The position numbers and the translations under genes were made by a program. DNA of 22,372 nucleotides from NCBI GenBank assembly GCA_964540025.1, contig CAZIKQ010000029.1:1-22372 (forward strand). The letters run 5' to 3'. The notes beneath the pieces were generated by a model. It made no database searches. It was not told the DNA's origin and saw nothing but the letters and a program-made list of their open reading frames with translations. Positions 7,235 to 15,203 of the stretch are shown here, piece by piece (position 1 is the first letter of the stretch; every line of letters starts with the position of its first letter). The DNA comes from RGIG250 sp964540025. GTDB taxonomy: Bacteria > Bacillota > Negativicutes > Selenomonadales > Selenomonadaceae.

Positions 7235-8410
7235 TCAGCTGAGCAGAAACTCCCGGAAGACTGCATTGCCGTACTGCATTCCCCGCTTGGTAAGCCTGAC
7301 TCCTTCCCCGTCGACAGCCAACAGTCCCTGAGGTTCCAGCTTCTCGATTACGCCGCCAAAAATTTCTCCCAGCTCTGCGGAGTATTTCCGCCGGAATTTC
7401 TCCCGGGAAATCCCCGCCGCCGTCCGCAGGGCCAGGAAGCAAAATTCCTCCATGCTTTCTTCCCGGCTGAGCAGATCATACCTGACCTCATCCCGGCCCA
7501 GGATGTACGGCTCCAGCCTGCCGGTGCCGGAAAAGCGGCAGCCGTACTCGCCCCCCACGTCCCAGGGGCCGTAGGAATGGGCCCCAGCGCCCATCCCCAG
7601 ATAGGGCACGTCCTGCCAGTAGCCGAGATTGTGACGGCTCTCCCGGCCCGGCAGGGCGTAGTTGCTTATCTCATAGCGGCCATATCCCCGCCGGGGGAGC
7701 TCCTCCGTAAGGTAATCATACATATCCCCGGCCTCCTCCTCGTCCGGCAGGGTCAGCTCCCCGGTAAATCTTCCGGCGCACTGCATCTGCTGAAAAGGCG
7801 TTCCTTCCTCGATGGTGAGGCCGTAAACGGATATATGGGAAATTTTCGGAGTCACCGCCAGCGCCGCCTCTACCGAAGCCTTCAAATCCTCCAGCCTTTG
7901 CCCGGGGAGGCCGTACATCAAGTCGATGCTGATATTATCAAAGCCCGCTTCCCTGGCCCAGTCAAGGGCATAATAAGCCTGACCGGCGGTATGGATGCGG
8001 CCGATATTCTTCAGCAGCCGGTCGTCAAAGCTCTGGACGCCAAAGCTGAGGCGGTTTGCCCCGGCCTCCCGCAGTCGGGTCAGGTAGTCCCGGCTGACCG
8101 TTCCGGGATTTGCTTCGATGGTGATCTCCGCCTTCTCCTCCAAAAGAAAAGAATCCTTTACCAGGGAAACGAGACCGGCCAGATCCGCCGCCGGTAAAGC
8201 GGTAGGAGTGCCGCCGCCGAAGTACACGGAAGCCGCCTGCCAGGGATCATCCCCGGCGGACATGAGGCTTCCCCGGTCGGTTATTTCCTTCCGGAGGGTT
8301 TCCACATAGGGTCTCATCCATTCGCTTCGGCCCGCGTAGGAAACGAAATCGCAGTAAAAACATTTCTGCCGGCAGAAGGGGATATGTAAATACAGTCCAC
8401 ATTTTTTCAT
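7235..8410 (-). CDS. hemW: HemW, radical SAM heme chaperone (coproporphyrinogen oxidase-like)
   Basis: A 391-residue radical SAM protein. Cys13, Cys17 and Cys20 (CRQKCFYC) form the Cx3Cx2C site for the 4Fe-4S cluster, and GGGTPT (65-70) is the SAM-binding motif. The N-terminus LYLHIPFC, the length and the position directly behind lepA fit HemW, a heme-binding protein thought to insert heme into respiratory enzymes, rather than true HemN, which has a longer N-terminal region before the cluster. Databases often still label it oxygen-independent coproporphyrinogen oxidase. The ATG at 8410 comes five bases after the lepA stop with only a weak ribosome binding site, so translation is probably coupled to lepA. 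A longer open frame upstream only shadows the lepA 3' end. The gene is G+C-rich like the other housekeeping genes here. Confidence 0.93.
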   Translation of the reverse strand: MKKCGLYLHIPFCRQKCFYCDFVSYAGRSEWMRPYVETLRKEITDRGSLMSAGDDPWQAASVYFGGGTPTALPAADLAGLVSLVKDSFLLEEKAEITIEANPGTVSRDYLTRLREAGANRLSFGVQSFDDRLLKNIGRIHTAGQAYYALDWAREAGFDNISIDLMYGLPGQRLEDLKASVEAALAVTPKISHISVYGLTIEEGTPFQQMQCAGRFTGELTLPDEEEAGDMYDYLTEELPRRGYGRYEISNYALPGRESRHNLGYWQDVPYLGMGAGAHSYGPWDVGGEYGCRFSGTGRLEPYILGRDEVRYDLLSREESMEEFCFLALRTAAGISREKFRRKYSAELGEIFGGVIEKLEPQGLLAVDGEGVRLTKRGMQYGNAVFREFLLS

Positions 8411-8415
8411 AGCCG

Positions 8416-10217
8416 TCAGTGTACCTTCAAAATCGCCATGAACGCTTCCTGGGGCACCTCTACGCTGCCTACGGCCTTCATGCGCTTCTTGCCTTCCTTT
8501 TGCTTTTCCAGCAGCTTCTTCTTCCGGGAAATGTCGCCGCCGTAGCACTTGGCGATAACATCCTTCCGATAGGCCCGGACGTTGGTGCGGGCGATGACCT
8601 TGCTACCAATAGCCGCCTGAATGGGGATCTCAAACATCTGCTTGGGGATGAGCTCCTTCAGCTTGGAGGCCAGCAGGCGGCCCCGGTTGGCGGCGTTGTC
8701 CACATGGACGATGGTGGACAGGGCGTCCACCGGCTCCCCGTTCAGGAGGATGTCCAGCTTCACCAGCTTTGACTCCCGGTAGTCCGACAGCTCGTAATCA
8801 AGGGAGGCATACCCCCGGGTGGTGGACTTCAGCTCGTCGAAATAATCGTAGATGATCTCCGACAGGGGTATCTGGTAGGTGAGCATTACCCGGTTCACGT
8901 CCAGGTAATCCATGCTGACGTAAATGCCCCGCTTGCCCTGGGACACCTGCATGACCGCCCCCACGTAATCGTTGGGGACGATGACGGTCGCCTTCACATA
9001 GGGCTCCTCAATCCGCTCAATTTTTTGCGGCGGCGGCAGCTTCGCCGGGTTGTCGATGGACAGCTCCTCCCCGTCGGTCTGGAACACGTGATAAATAACG
9101 GAGGGGGCGGTCATTATCAGCGCCAGATTGTACTCCCGCTCCAGCCGTTCCTGAACTACGTCCATGTGCAGCAGCCCCAAAAAGCCGCAGCGGTAGCCAA
9201 AGCCCAGGGCGATGGAGGTCTCCGGCTCAAAGACCAGTGCCGCATCGTTCAGCTGCAATTTTTCCAACGCGTCCTTCAGGTTGTCATAGTCGGCGCTGTC
9301 CACCGGATAAAGGCCGCAGAAAACCATGGGCTTGGCTCCCCGGTAGCCCGGCAGCGGCTCCGCCGCCCCGTTCTCCGCCGTAGTGACGGTATCGCCTACC
9401 CGCACGTCGCTGACGGATTTCAGGCTTCCGGCCAGATAGCCCACATCCCCGGCTTCCAGCTTGTCGGTTTCCACCATCATCGGGCGGAAGCAGCCGATCT
9501 CCGTCACGTCGAAGACCTTGCCGGTGGCCATCATTTTCAGCTTCTGTCCCTTTTTAATGGAACCGTCCATAATGCGGATGTTGGCCAACACTCCCTTGTA
9601 GGAATCGAAGCAGGAATCAAAAATCAGCGCCTTCAAAGGCTTCTCCTTGCTGCCCGAGGGAGCCGGGATATACTTTACGATGGCCTCGAGAATATCCCCG
9701 ATACCCTCGCCGGTCTTGGCGGAGCACAGGACGGCGTTATCCGTGTCCAGGCCGATGACCTCACGGATCTCCCGCTTTACCTCCTCCGGTTCCGCGCTGG
9801 GGAGATCGATTTTGTTGATGACAGGAATGATTTCCAGATCATGCTCCAGGGCCAGGTAAACATTGGCCAAGGTCTGGGCCTCCACCNNNNNNNNNNGGTG
9901 GCGTCCACCACCAGCAACGCCCCCTCGCAGGCGGCCAGGCTCCGGGACACCTCGTAGTTGAAATCAACGTGACCCGGCGTATCGATCAGGTTCAGCTCGT
10001 ACTCCTGCCCGTCCGCCGACTTGTAATTGAGGCGAACGGTCTGGGCCTTGATGGTGATGCCCCGCTCCCGCTCCAGATCCATGCTGTCCAGGATCTGGTC
10101 AGCCATTTCCCGCTTGGTGAGGGTGCCGGTGGCCTCGATGAGCCGGTCGGCAATGGTGGACTTCCCGTGGTCAATGTGGGCGATGATGGAAAAATTTCTT
10201 ATATTCTTACTCTGCAT
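8416..10217 (-). CDS. lepA: LepA (EF4) translational GTPase, interrupted by a 10-N gap
   Basis: Elongation factor 4 is a ribosome-associated GTPase that affects translation, with a proposed role in ribosome assembly. Its motifs are AHIDHGKST (G1, 13-21), DTPGHVDF (G3), NKID (G4), and the LepA-specific C-terminal part with the RKDVIAKCYGGDISRKKKLL region. The start is the ATG at 10217, with GGAAGGA eight bases upstream. Ten Ns (9886-9895) interrupt codons just after VVDAT. With exactly five bases there (as in CAGGG, giving DATQGVEAQT) the frame closes and the protein is 598 residues, normal for LepA. So the gap is an assembly placeholder and not a true frameshift. The gene heads a lepA-hemW unit with its own promoter (10258-10287). 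Confidence 0.95.
9886..9895. other. Assembly gap of 10 Ns inside lepA
   Basis: Ten undetermined bases. The flanks CCACC and GGTGG are inverted copies of each other. The lepA frame is restored only if the true length is 5 bases (or another number equal to 2 modulo 3), so the N count is arbitrary. Confidence 0.95.
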
Positions 10218-10257
10218 CTGCTGATTCCTTCCCAATCAAATTTTGCTTAGCTACTAA

Positions 10258-10287
10258 ATTATAATGCAGTCTTTCAAAAAATTGCAA
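10258..10287 (-). promoter_or_regulatory. Promoter of lepA-hemW
   Basis: TTGCAA (10287-10282 on the minus strand) and TATAAT (10263-10258) are 18 bases apart. The same hexamers with the same spacing precede the substrate-binding protein gene at 22225-22254. The -35 region lies inside the descending arm of the terminator of the restriction operon. Confidence 0.65.
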
Positions 10288-10313
10288 GGCCATCCCCCCC
10301 ATTGGCCAGCAAT
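10277..10313 (-). terminator. Terminator of the type III restriction operon
   Basis: On the minus strand a stem ATTGC-GGCCA pairs with TGGCC-GCAAT (small internal loop, loop ATGGGGGGA) and is followed by TTTTT. It begins four bases after the res stop codon. It overlaps the lepA -35 element. Confidence 0.65.
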
Positions 10314-10317
10314 GCAT

Positions 10318-12915
10318 TTACTCGCCAACCAGTGTTACATATTCTGAATCAAATTCCTTCCGGCGGCTATCTTGATTGAAGAAATGGAATCCCCAAATTT
10401 TATACTCGTTATCGTCAACAAACGTCTTTATGGGGAGAGCTTTATCTTTTAGCTGCAGCAGGAATTTCTCCTTCCAGGCATCTTTTTCCAACAGGTGAGT
10501 TCCCTTCGGCTCAATAAATATCTGCCACTGCTCGTATCCGTTAGTTTTGTCTTTTTGCAAAAAGATAACATAATCCGGCTCAAAGCGTTGACCCCCCTCA
10601 AACGAAAAGATATGGACGGCACGTTCGTTGCGGACGAGATAAATATGATCGTAGTTTTTCCGCAACTCGTCAACATGGTTTTTGAAATAGGCTACAAAGA
10701 CTTTTTCCTCCGCCGTGCCGAAATTATCCGTATAGACAAACCAATCCTCCGCAGATAAATCCATACGGCACTCTTCCCTGACGAACGGATCATTCTGTGA
10801 AGACCCGATGCCGCCGTCATGCACATCGGTGTAATTGACGGTTTTGTCATAAAACACGTCCCGTATGTTCTGTGGAATAAATTCCTCAGTGCCTTTATAC
10901 GTTTCTTCAACCTTGGAAAGGGCACCGGCAATTTTTCCCAGCACACCCACGGCGGCGGCGTGCAACGTTCTCAGGTCGGGATTTTCGTCTTTGCTTTGAA
11001 TTTCAATTTTAACGCTGCCCAGGTATGCATCCTCAGTAATGAATTGGCGAATGGATGTGATATTCGGAAAATATGATTTTAAGGTGTTGAATTTGTAGAA
11101 TGGATACTTCATCAAAGCTTTATTGACAATGGCATAATTCACCGCCGCAATTTCTTTGATAGTCATGCGTGCCGTTTTCAATATGATATTCGTGTCACGA
11201 ATGTTTGTAATCTCCTGCATAACTGCATCCATGCCTGACCTGCCCGCAGATGCCTGAAAACGGTAAACCGCGTCACGGATTGTCGGCATCAATTCTTGTA
11301 CCTCATGGTGGCCTGTTGCGATTCGGTTATTGAGGAAAATCAGACCGTTTTTATAGATTTCCGACGCCTTGAAGTTATCTTTGAGGACGTACTTGCGCTG
11401 CTGGACATTTTCCATATTAAGCCCGATTTCCCGCAGTGCTCTGTGCAACTCTGTCACATAGCGATGGTCATTCTGACAATGATAATAAAGTGTCTCGCAA
11501 ACACGCAGCTCGTTTGTGACATCATTATCGTACTTCCTTTGAAATACCGGCTGTTCACTGTCTATTTGAAACGGGCAGTATCTTGCTCCCCGACCGATGA
11601 GCTGCGCCTCCGCAATCGTGGTGGCAGCGATATTTTTGCCTGATTGCCGGGTTTCATACAGGCGCACAATGTCAAACAAATTCAGAACGTCCCAGCCCTC
11701 GTCCAGTTTTTTGACCTCGAAAATGGCCCGGTACGGATTATCCGCCGCCTCAAGGGAGTTAAGCAGGATTTGCTTCTGCTCAGCCTCCTTGTCATCGTTG
11801 ACGGAAACGCAATGCTCTGCGGAAAAATCGTCCCTTAGTTCTGCCGCCAGCGTGTCAAATGAAATTTCATTTTTTACGAAATATTCCAAGGCGCGGCCAA
11901 CCACCTCGTTGTCCGTTCCGTCAACCAGCGCGTGCAGTCGTGATCCATTCAAATTCCTGACGGTTTCAATAAAATCAACCATAAAATCTTTGCTCTCGGC
12001 AATAGTCTTTGCCTTGAACAACACGACGGGCCTTATGCCCAGCCGATGATCCTGAAACAGTTTCAAGCGGTACTGACTGAGAACGAGGGCCTGCAACGCC
12101 CTGTCCATTATTGGGCGTTCCGAACGAAAGGTAACAATGTCCTTTGAATATTTGTCGTTGTAGAATTTTGCCAGCGCATAATCAAAGACGATTTTATCCT
12201 CATAGGCCGCTCTGATGGCGGGATTAGCAAGATCGCAGGTAGCGGTAAACTCAAGCAAAATATTGTCAGCGTTCCGCTCGAAGATTCCCTTCACCGTCTC
12301 TTCCCACGAATGGTAACTTTCCCGCTCGCTGGAAGAAATTCCCCTTCTCGTATCCGCGTTAAGGTGGTGGGCCTCGTCAGAAATCAGTACCACCTTCCTG
12401 TCATCGAAATCCTCCAGCGTCATGCTGTTTTCCCTTGCAAACCACATATCCGTATGAAGCCCTTGGGTAGTAGCAAAGCAGATGTTGATAGCGCCTTCAT
12501 CCGTATATTGGAAATTGTCCACCTGCTTTACTTGGATACATTCGCCATCCAGCGCAATCTCTTCTGTAAACAGATACTTTGACGAAGCCGGGTTGAGAAA
12601 ATTCTCCTTCGTCTTTTCAACGATATTTGACAGATTGACAAAAAACAGGAAATTTCGATACCCCTGCTCGTAGAGATACAGCATCAGCCCTGCCATAATT
12701 AGGGTTTTGCCGCTGCCCGTCGCCATATGGAACAGCGCTTGCATAGGCTTTGGCCGTTTGCTGCTCTCAAAATGTGTTATAAAGTTCTCAAATGCCTGTT
12801 TCTGATATGGACGCAACTCAAAATTTTGATTGAGATTGTCTGCTATGTACGGCGGCAGTTCCTTGTTCATTCCATACTCCCGCAGCACGTCTATTTCCTC
12901 GTGTAAAAACGGCAT
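10318..12915 (-). CDS. res: Type III restriction endonuclease subunit Res
   Basis: An 865-residue Res subunit, the ATP-dependent translocase and nuclease of a type III restriction-modification system, acting in complex with Mod. The N-terminal superfamily 2 helicase part shows LRPYQKQAFENF, Walker A MATGSGKT (64-71), the DEAH box SDEAHH (180-183), and FTATCD. The C-terminal PD-(D/E)xK nuclease motif is visible as Asp781 (EPDYVIF) with Glu802 and Lys804 (IEPKG). All key residues are present, so the subunit should be active. The ATG at 12915 follows the mod stop by one base (TGA-G-ATG), with GGGGAG in front; longer starts would overlap mod. Base composition is lower in G+C than lepA or secF on either side, consistent with an acquired cassette. 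Confidence 0.94.
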   Translation of the reverse strand: MPFLHEEIDVLREYGMNKELPPYIADNLNQNFELRPYQKQAFENFITHFESSKRPKPMQALFHMATGSGKTLIMAGLMLYLYEQGYRNFLFFVNLSNIVEKTKENFLNPASSKYLFTEEIALDGECIQVKQVDNFQYTDEGAINICFATTQGLHTDMWFARENSMTLEDFDDRKVVLISDEAHHLNADTRRGISSSERESYHSWEETVKGIFERNADNILLEFTATCDLANPAIRAAYEDKIVFDYALAKFYNDKYSKDIVTFRSERPIMDRALQALVLSQYRLKLFQDHRLGIRPVVLFKAKTIAESKDFMVDFIETVRNLNGSRLHALVDGTDNEVVGRALEYFVKNEISFDTLAAELRDDFSAEHCVSVNDDKEAEQKQILLNSLEAADNPYRAIFEVKKLDEGWDVLNLFDIVRLYETRQSGKNIAATTIAEAQLIGRGARYCPFQIDSEQPVFQRKYDNDVTNELRVCETLYYHCQNDHRYVTELHRALREIGLNMENVQQRKYVLKDNFKASEIYKNGLIFLNNRIATGHHEVQELMPTIRDAVYRFQASAGRSGMDAVMQEITNIRDTNIILKTARMTIKEIAAVNYAIVNKALMKYPFYKFNTLKSYFPNITSIRQFITEDAYLGSVKIEIQSKDENPDLRTLHAAAVGVLGKIAGALSKVEETYKGTEEFIPQNIRDVFYDKTVNYTDVHDGGIGSSQNDPFVREECRMDLSAEDWFVYTDNFGTAEEKVFVAYFKNHVDELRKNYDHIYLVRNERAVHIFSFEGGQRFEPDYVIFLQKDKTNGYEQWQIFIEPKGTHLLEKDAWKEKFLLQLKDKALPIKTFVDDNEYKIWGFHFFNQDSRRKEFDSEYVTLVGE

Positions 12916-12916
12916 C

Positions 12917-13750
12917 TCATTTCTCCCCGTAAAAACTTCTCGTGAAATTCTTGTCCCCTTCGGAAATATTGAACTCCTCATCATCGATGTCGCAGTAATT
13001 CACATACAGAAGATTTTTATCCAAAAGCTCCATAAGGAATTTTTTCTTGTCCGACATTGACAGCTCGGCATAATCAGCGGCGGCTTCATCAATATCTTTT
13101 GGCTTCACTTTATAGCTGATAAAGCCGGACTTAACCATCCGACCGCAAATATCGTCGAGGGTCTTATCGTCTTTCGCCGCTTCTATCTCGTCTACAAAAT
13201 TTTGGTTCTGCTTTGCCAATTCGCAATAGACAAAAGAGCCGCCGCCTTGCCAATTTACATATTGTGAAATTCCCCCCTTCTCAGCAGCAATAACATTTTG
13301 AAGCCTGACAATGGAATCATCCTGACCATAGTCGAGTTGTTCTACCCCTATGTAATTTCTCCCCATTTTATGAGCAACTGCACAGGTTGTTCCGGTCCCC
13401 AAATGATAATCCATCACGATGTCACCACGATCTGTAAACAAGTCAAATAAACGCTGTATCAGTTTCTCAGGTTTCTTCCCGTTTGGAAGGTCGACGCCGC
13501 CTTCATTACCGAGCGACAGGAAAGAAATATCCGTCCATATATTCGTGAGTATCTCTGTCGAGGTAACCTTACCATCTATTTCTCTTAATTTCTTGGAAAA
13601 GAAAGCCAGCGACCTCCCGTTGTAAATATATGTTGTGCCAACTTGAAATACTCTATTACGCTCTTGTCTTGATTGCCTGGTAACGCGAATAATCTCTTGA
13701 GACGGTTTTTGCATCGTATTTAAGCTGACAATTCTATCATTGTATTTCAT
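12917..13750 (-). CDS. mod: Type III methyltransferase Mod, C-terminal half (separate frame)
   Basis: This 277-residue frame is the C-terminal part of a type III Mod. It holds NGRSLAFFSKK, LTNIWTDISFLSLGNEGG, and the SAM-binding motif DYHLGTGTT (114-122, replacing the more common FFxGSGTT), then NYIGVEQ. Mod methylates adenine in the recognition site and gives the complex its sequence specificity. The frame opens with an ATG that overlaps the stop of the N-terminal half (ATGA), so reinitiation is conceivable. However, sequence immediately before the ATG in this frame (AFC, then MKYNDRIVSL) reads as natural Mod sequence, so a one-base frameshift of a single gene is the simpler explanation. Confidence 0.85.
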   Translation of the reverse strand: MKYNDRIVSLNTMQKPSQEIIRVTRQSRQERNRVFQVGTTYIYNGRSLAFFSKKLREIDGKVTSTEILTNIWTDISFLSLGNEGGVDLPNGKKPEKLIQRLFDLFTDRGDIVMDYHLGTGTTCAVAHKMGRNYIGVEQLDYGQDDSIVRLQNVIAAEKGGISQYVNWQGGGSFVYCELAKQNQNFVDEIEAAKDDKTLDDICGRMVKSGFISYKVKPKDIDEAAADYAELSMSDKKKFLMELLDKNLLYVNYCDIDDEEFNISEGDKNFTRSFYGEK

Positions 13751-14880
13751 GCAGAAAGCTGTTTTTTCTTATGCCTAATCTCTTTCCAGTTTTCTCCATG
13801 AAGCCGTTTATATTCTTGCCACGATGAAACTCCCTCTGCCTCGTAAATAAGATTGTCCACAGGAACAATTTCCCAACTGCTGCAATCCTGATCAAAATTT
13901 TTTATGAAGCTGCCATAATCCTCTGAATAATCGCAAGCTACATAAACAGGTTTAATCTTTGCTATTGCCTTGTTTTTTGCATAAATAACAATAAACTCAG
14001 ATACATTCACAGGGCAATCATTAATCGCACGGAAGCTTGCGGTTGTTGCTGTTTTTATTGTAACTGTAGTGATATAGTTTTCTTCACCTAGTACTTCATC
14101 ACACAATACCTTTAGGTATGAATATTCTTTATAGTTGATTTGAATGGCGATAACTCCACTTTTTCTCAATAGTTTCTGTGCATACAATAACCTTGTTTTC
14201 ATAAATGAAAGCCATGTGCTCCGCTTAAAACTATCGTTATACTTAAAACTATCATTTGCCGTATTGTACGGAGGGTCTATATAAATGAACTGAATCTTAT
14301 TGGCGTATCGTTCACATAGGGAAGACAGCGCAAGAATATTGTTCCCTTTAATAATCAGATTGTCATTTTCGTTAAAAATAATATTTTCTTCAACGCCGTC
14401 TGCCGTATACCGTCTGGCATTACAAAGCACCTTCGGGTAAAGCAGTCTGTCCACTTCATCCGGCGCAAGCGTTTCATTGTAGAAAATCTCCTGCCGCTTC
14501 TGGTCTTCCTTCGTCTGCCCGCCCTCAAGCACGCAATCCTTATACGGAAATACAAGCTCAACCTTGCCGGAGTTAGAAATCAAATCACCGTTCTCATCCG
14601 CAAGCCCAATTTTATTTTTGAAGCGTGTATAACTGTCCGGCAAAAATTGGCGGTTGTTAATAACCCACGCAAATCCCCTTTTATCGAACACCTTTACTCC
14701 GTCAACATCTACGAAAAAACGGTCGCGGATTTCGTCGTTTACCAGGAGCAGCCACAGGAGTTTTTTATCCATCTTCATGGCAGCCTCGTAGACCGCATTA
14801 CGCAGGAATGTGCCATCCTCCGCCACAAATCTCTCGTCTGATTTCAATACCGTCAGTACGGTCTCATAAAAGTTTGTCAT
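13747..14880 (-). CDS. mod: Type III methyltransferase Mod, N-terminal half
   Basis: The 377-residue N-terminal half of Mod. It carries the catalytic motif IV DPPYNT (Asp202-Tyr205, in FIYIDPPYNTAND), and the typical NDNLIIKGNNILALSSL before it. Motif IV precedes the SAM motif, the beta-class order of type III enzymes. The region after about residue 280 should belong to the target-recognition part. The frame ends in KKKQLSA at a TGA. Adding one A to the A6 run just upstream (13762-13767) joins it to the C-terminal half, giving about 650 residues, a usual Mod length. The start is the ATG at 14880 with GGAGAG upstream, one base after the stop of a small upstream ORF (TAA-G-ATG). As written, this half alone lacks the SAM motif and should be inactive. 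Confidence 0.87.
   Translation of the reverse strand: MTNFYETVLTVLKSDERFVAEDGTFLRNAVYEAAMKMDKKLLWLLLVNDEIRDRFFVDVDGVKVFDKRGFAWVINNRQFLPDSYTRFKNKIGLADENGDLISNSGKVELVFPYKDCVLEGGQTKEDQKRQEIFYNETLAPDEVDRLLYPKVLCNARRYTADGVEENIIFNENDNLIIKGNNILALSSLCERYANKIQFIYIDPPYNTANDSFKYNDSFKRSTWLSFMKTRLLYAQKLLRKSGVIAIQINYKEYSYLKVLCDEVLGEENYITTVTIKTATTASFRAINDCPVNVSEFIVIYAKNKAIAKIKPVYVACDYSEDYGSFIKNFDQDCSSWEIVPVDNLIYEAEGVSSWQEYKRLHGENWKEIRHKKKQLSA
13762..13767 (-). other. A6 homopolymer at the mod frame break
   Basis: Codons AAG AAA AAA CAG on the minus strand contain six consecutive A. One extra A, or a -1 slip of the ribosome on AAA, moves reading into the frame that continues through the C-terminal half of Mod. 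The run is therefore the likely site of a sequencing error, a replication slip, or slippage during expression. Confidence 0.6.
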
Positions 14881-14881
14881 C

Positions 14882-15094
14882 TTATCTCTCTCCCTCACCT
14901 ATATACAAGTCCGGTACATTGTACTGAACTTGTAGCACATCTTCAATCGCCTGCAAGGTTTTGGCGATGATGATATTTTTACATTGTCGGATCATTTTCT
15001 TTTTGCTTTTACGAAGCCGGGCTTTCGCTTGGAAAAGCTTTTCAAATCTCCACGGTAATTCTATGATTTGATTATAACGCAGTTGTTCAAACAT
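14882..15094 (-). CDS. Small basic ORF at the head of the type III operon, unrecognised
   Basis: A 70-codon frame ending TAA one base before the mod ATG, the same stop-G-ATG junction as between mod and res. This suggests a true operon member. I do not recognise the product. Its middle is strongly basic (AKARLRKSKKKMIRQCKN), and the end is acidic and polar. The start is doubtful: the ATG at 15094 has no ribosome binding site, and the best promoter (TATAAT at 15071-15076) lies inside its first codons, so a transcript from there would miss that ATG. It could be the truncated tail of a longer upstream gene, a short protein with an internal start near residue 34, or simply a leader carrying the mod ribosome binding site. 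Confidence 0.35.
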   Translation of the reverse strand: MFEQLRYNQIIELPWRFEKLFQAKARLRKSKKKMIRQCKNIIIAKTLQAIEDVLQVQYNVPDLYIGEGER

Positions 15095-15100
15095 TGTGAA
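15071..15100 (-). promoter_or_regulatory. Promoter of the type III restriction operon
   Basis: TTCACA (15100-15095 on the minus strand) and a perfect TATAAT (15076-15071) are 18 bases apart. The -35 element lies between the arms of a perfect 9-base inverted repeat (15083-15115). Confidence 0.65.
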
Positions 15101-15115
15101 GCAAATTTTGAACAA
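15083..15115. promoter_or_regulatory. 9-bp inverted repeat around the -35 element, candidate operator
   Basis: TTGTTCAAA (15083-15091) and TTTGAACAA (15107-15115) are perfect inverted copies with centres 24 bases apart, about two helical turns plus a few bases, and they bracket the -35 hexamer. This looks like a site for a dimeric regulator of the restriction genes. A controller protein is not recognisable in the window. Confidence 0.45.
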
Positions 15116-15118
15116 AAC

Positions 15119-15187
15119 AAAAGACCGCCGCCAGCCGGGAGCCGCCTGTCAATCCAGGCAGTCTCCACAGTCTGACGGTGGTCTTTT
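15119..15187 (-). terminator. Long terminator after secF
   Basis: AAAAGACC at 15119-15126 pairs with GGTCTTTT at 15180-15187, and the pairing continues inward with mismatches (CCGTCAG with CTGGCGG on the minus strand). Inside sits a second short hairpin, GCCTG/CAGGC. Because both outer arms end in A/T runs, it could stop transcription from either side. It separates the sec operon from the restriction operon. Confidence 0.65.
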
Positions 15188-15203
15188 CACATTTGATTAC
15201 CAA

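Noticed and set aside
7235..8410. True oxygen-independent coproporphyrinogen oxidase (HemN)
   Set aside because: The N-terminus begins almost directly at the cluster motif, and the gene follows lepA, both typical of HemW.
9025..9957. Long plus-strand open frames opposite lepA, and opposite the MATE remnant at 5825-6676
   Set aside because: They are antisense shadows of G+C-rich genes with low-complexity, unrecognisable translations.
13747..13775. Canonical programmed -1 frameshift heptamer in mod
   Set aside because: In the mod frame the run reads G AAA AAA C, not A AAA AAC or A AAA AAG, and I see no clear stimulatory hairpin just after it; simple slippage or an error remains more likely.
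15119..15187. A separate small RNA gene
   Set aside because: The long paired arms ending in A/T runs are explained by a terminator, and no promoter of its own is seen.
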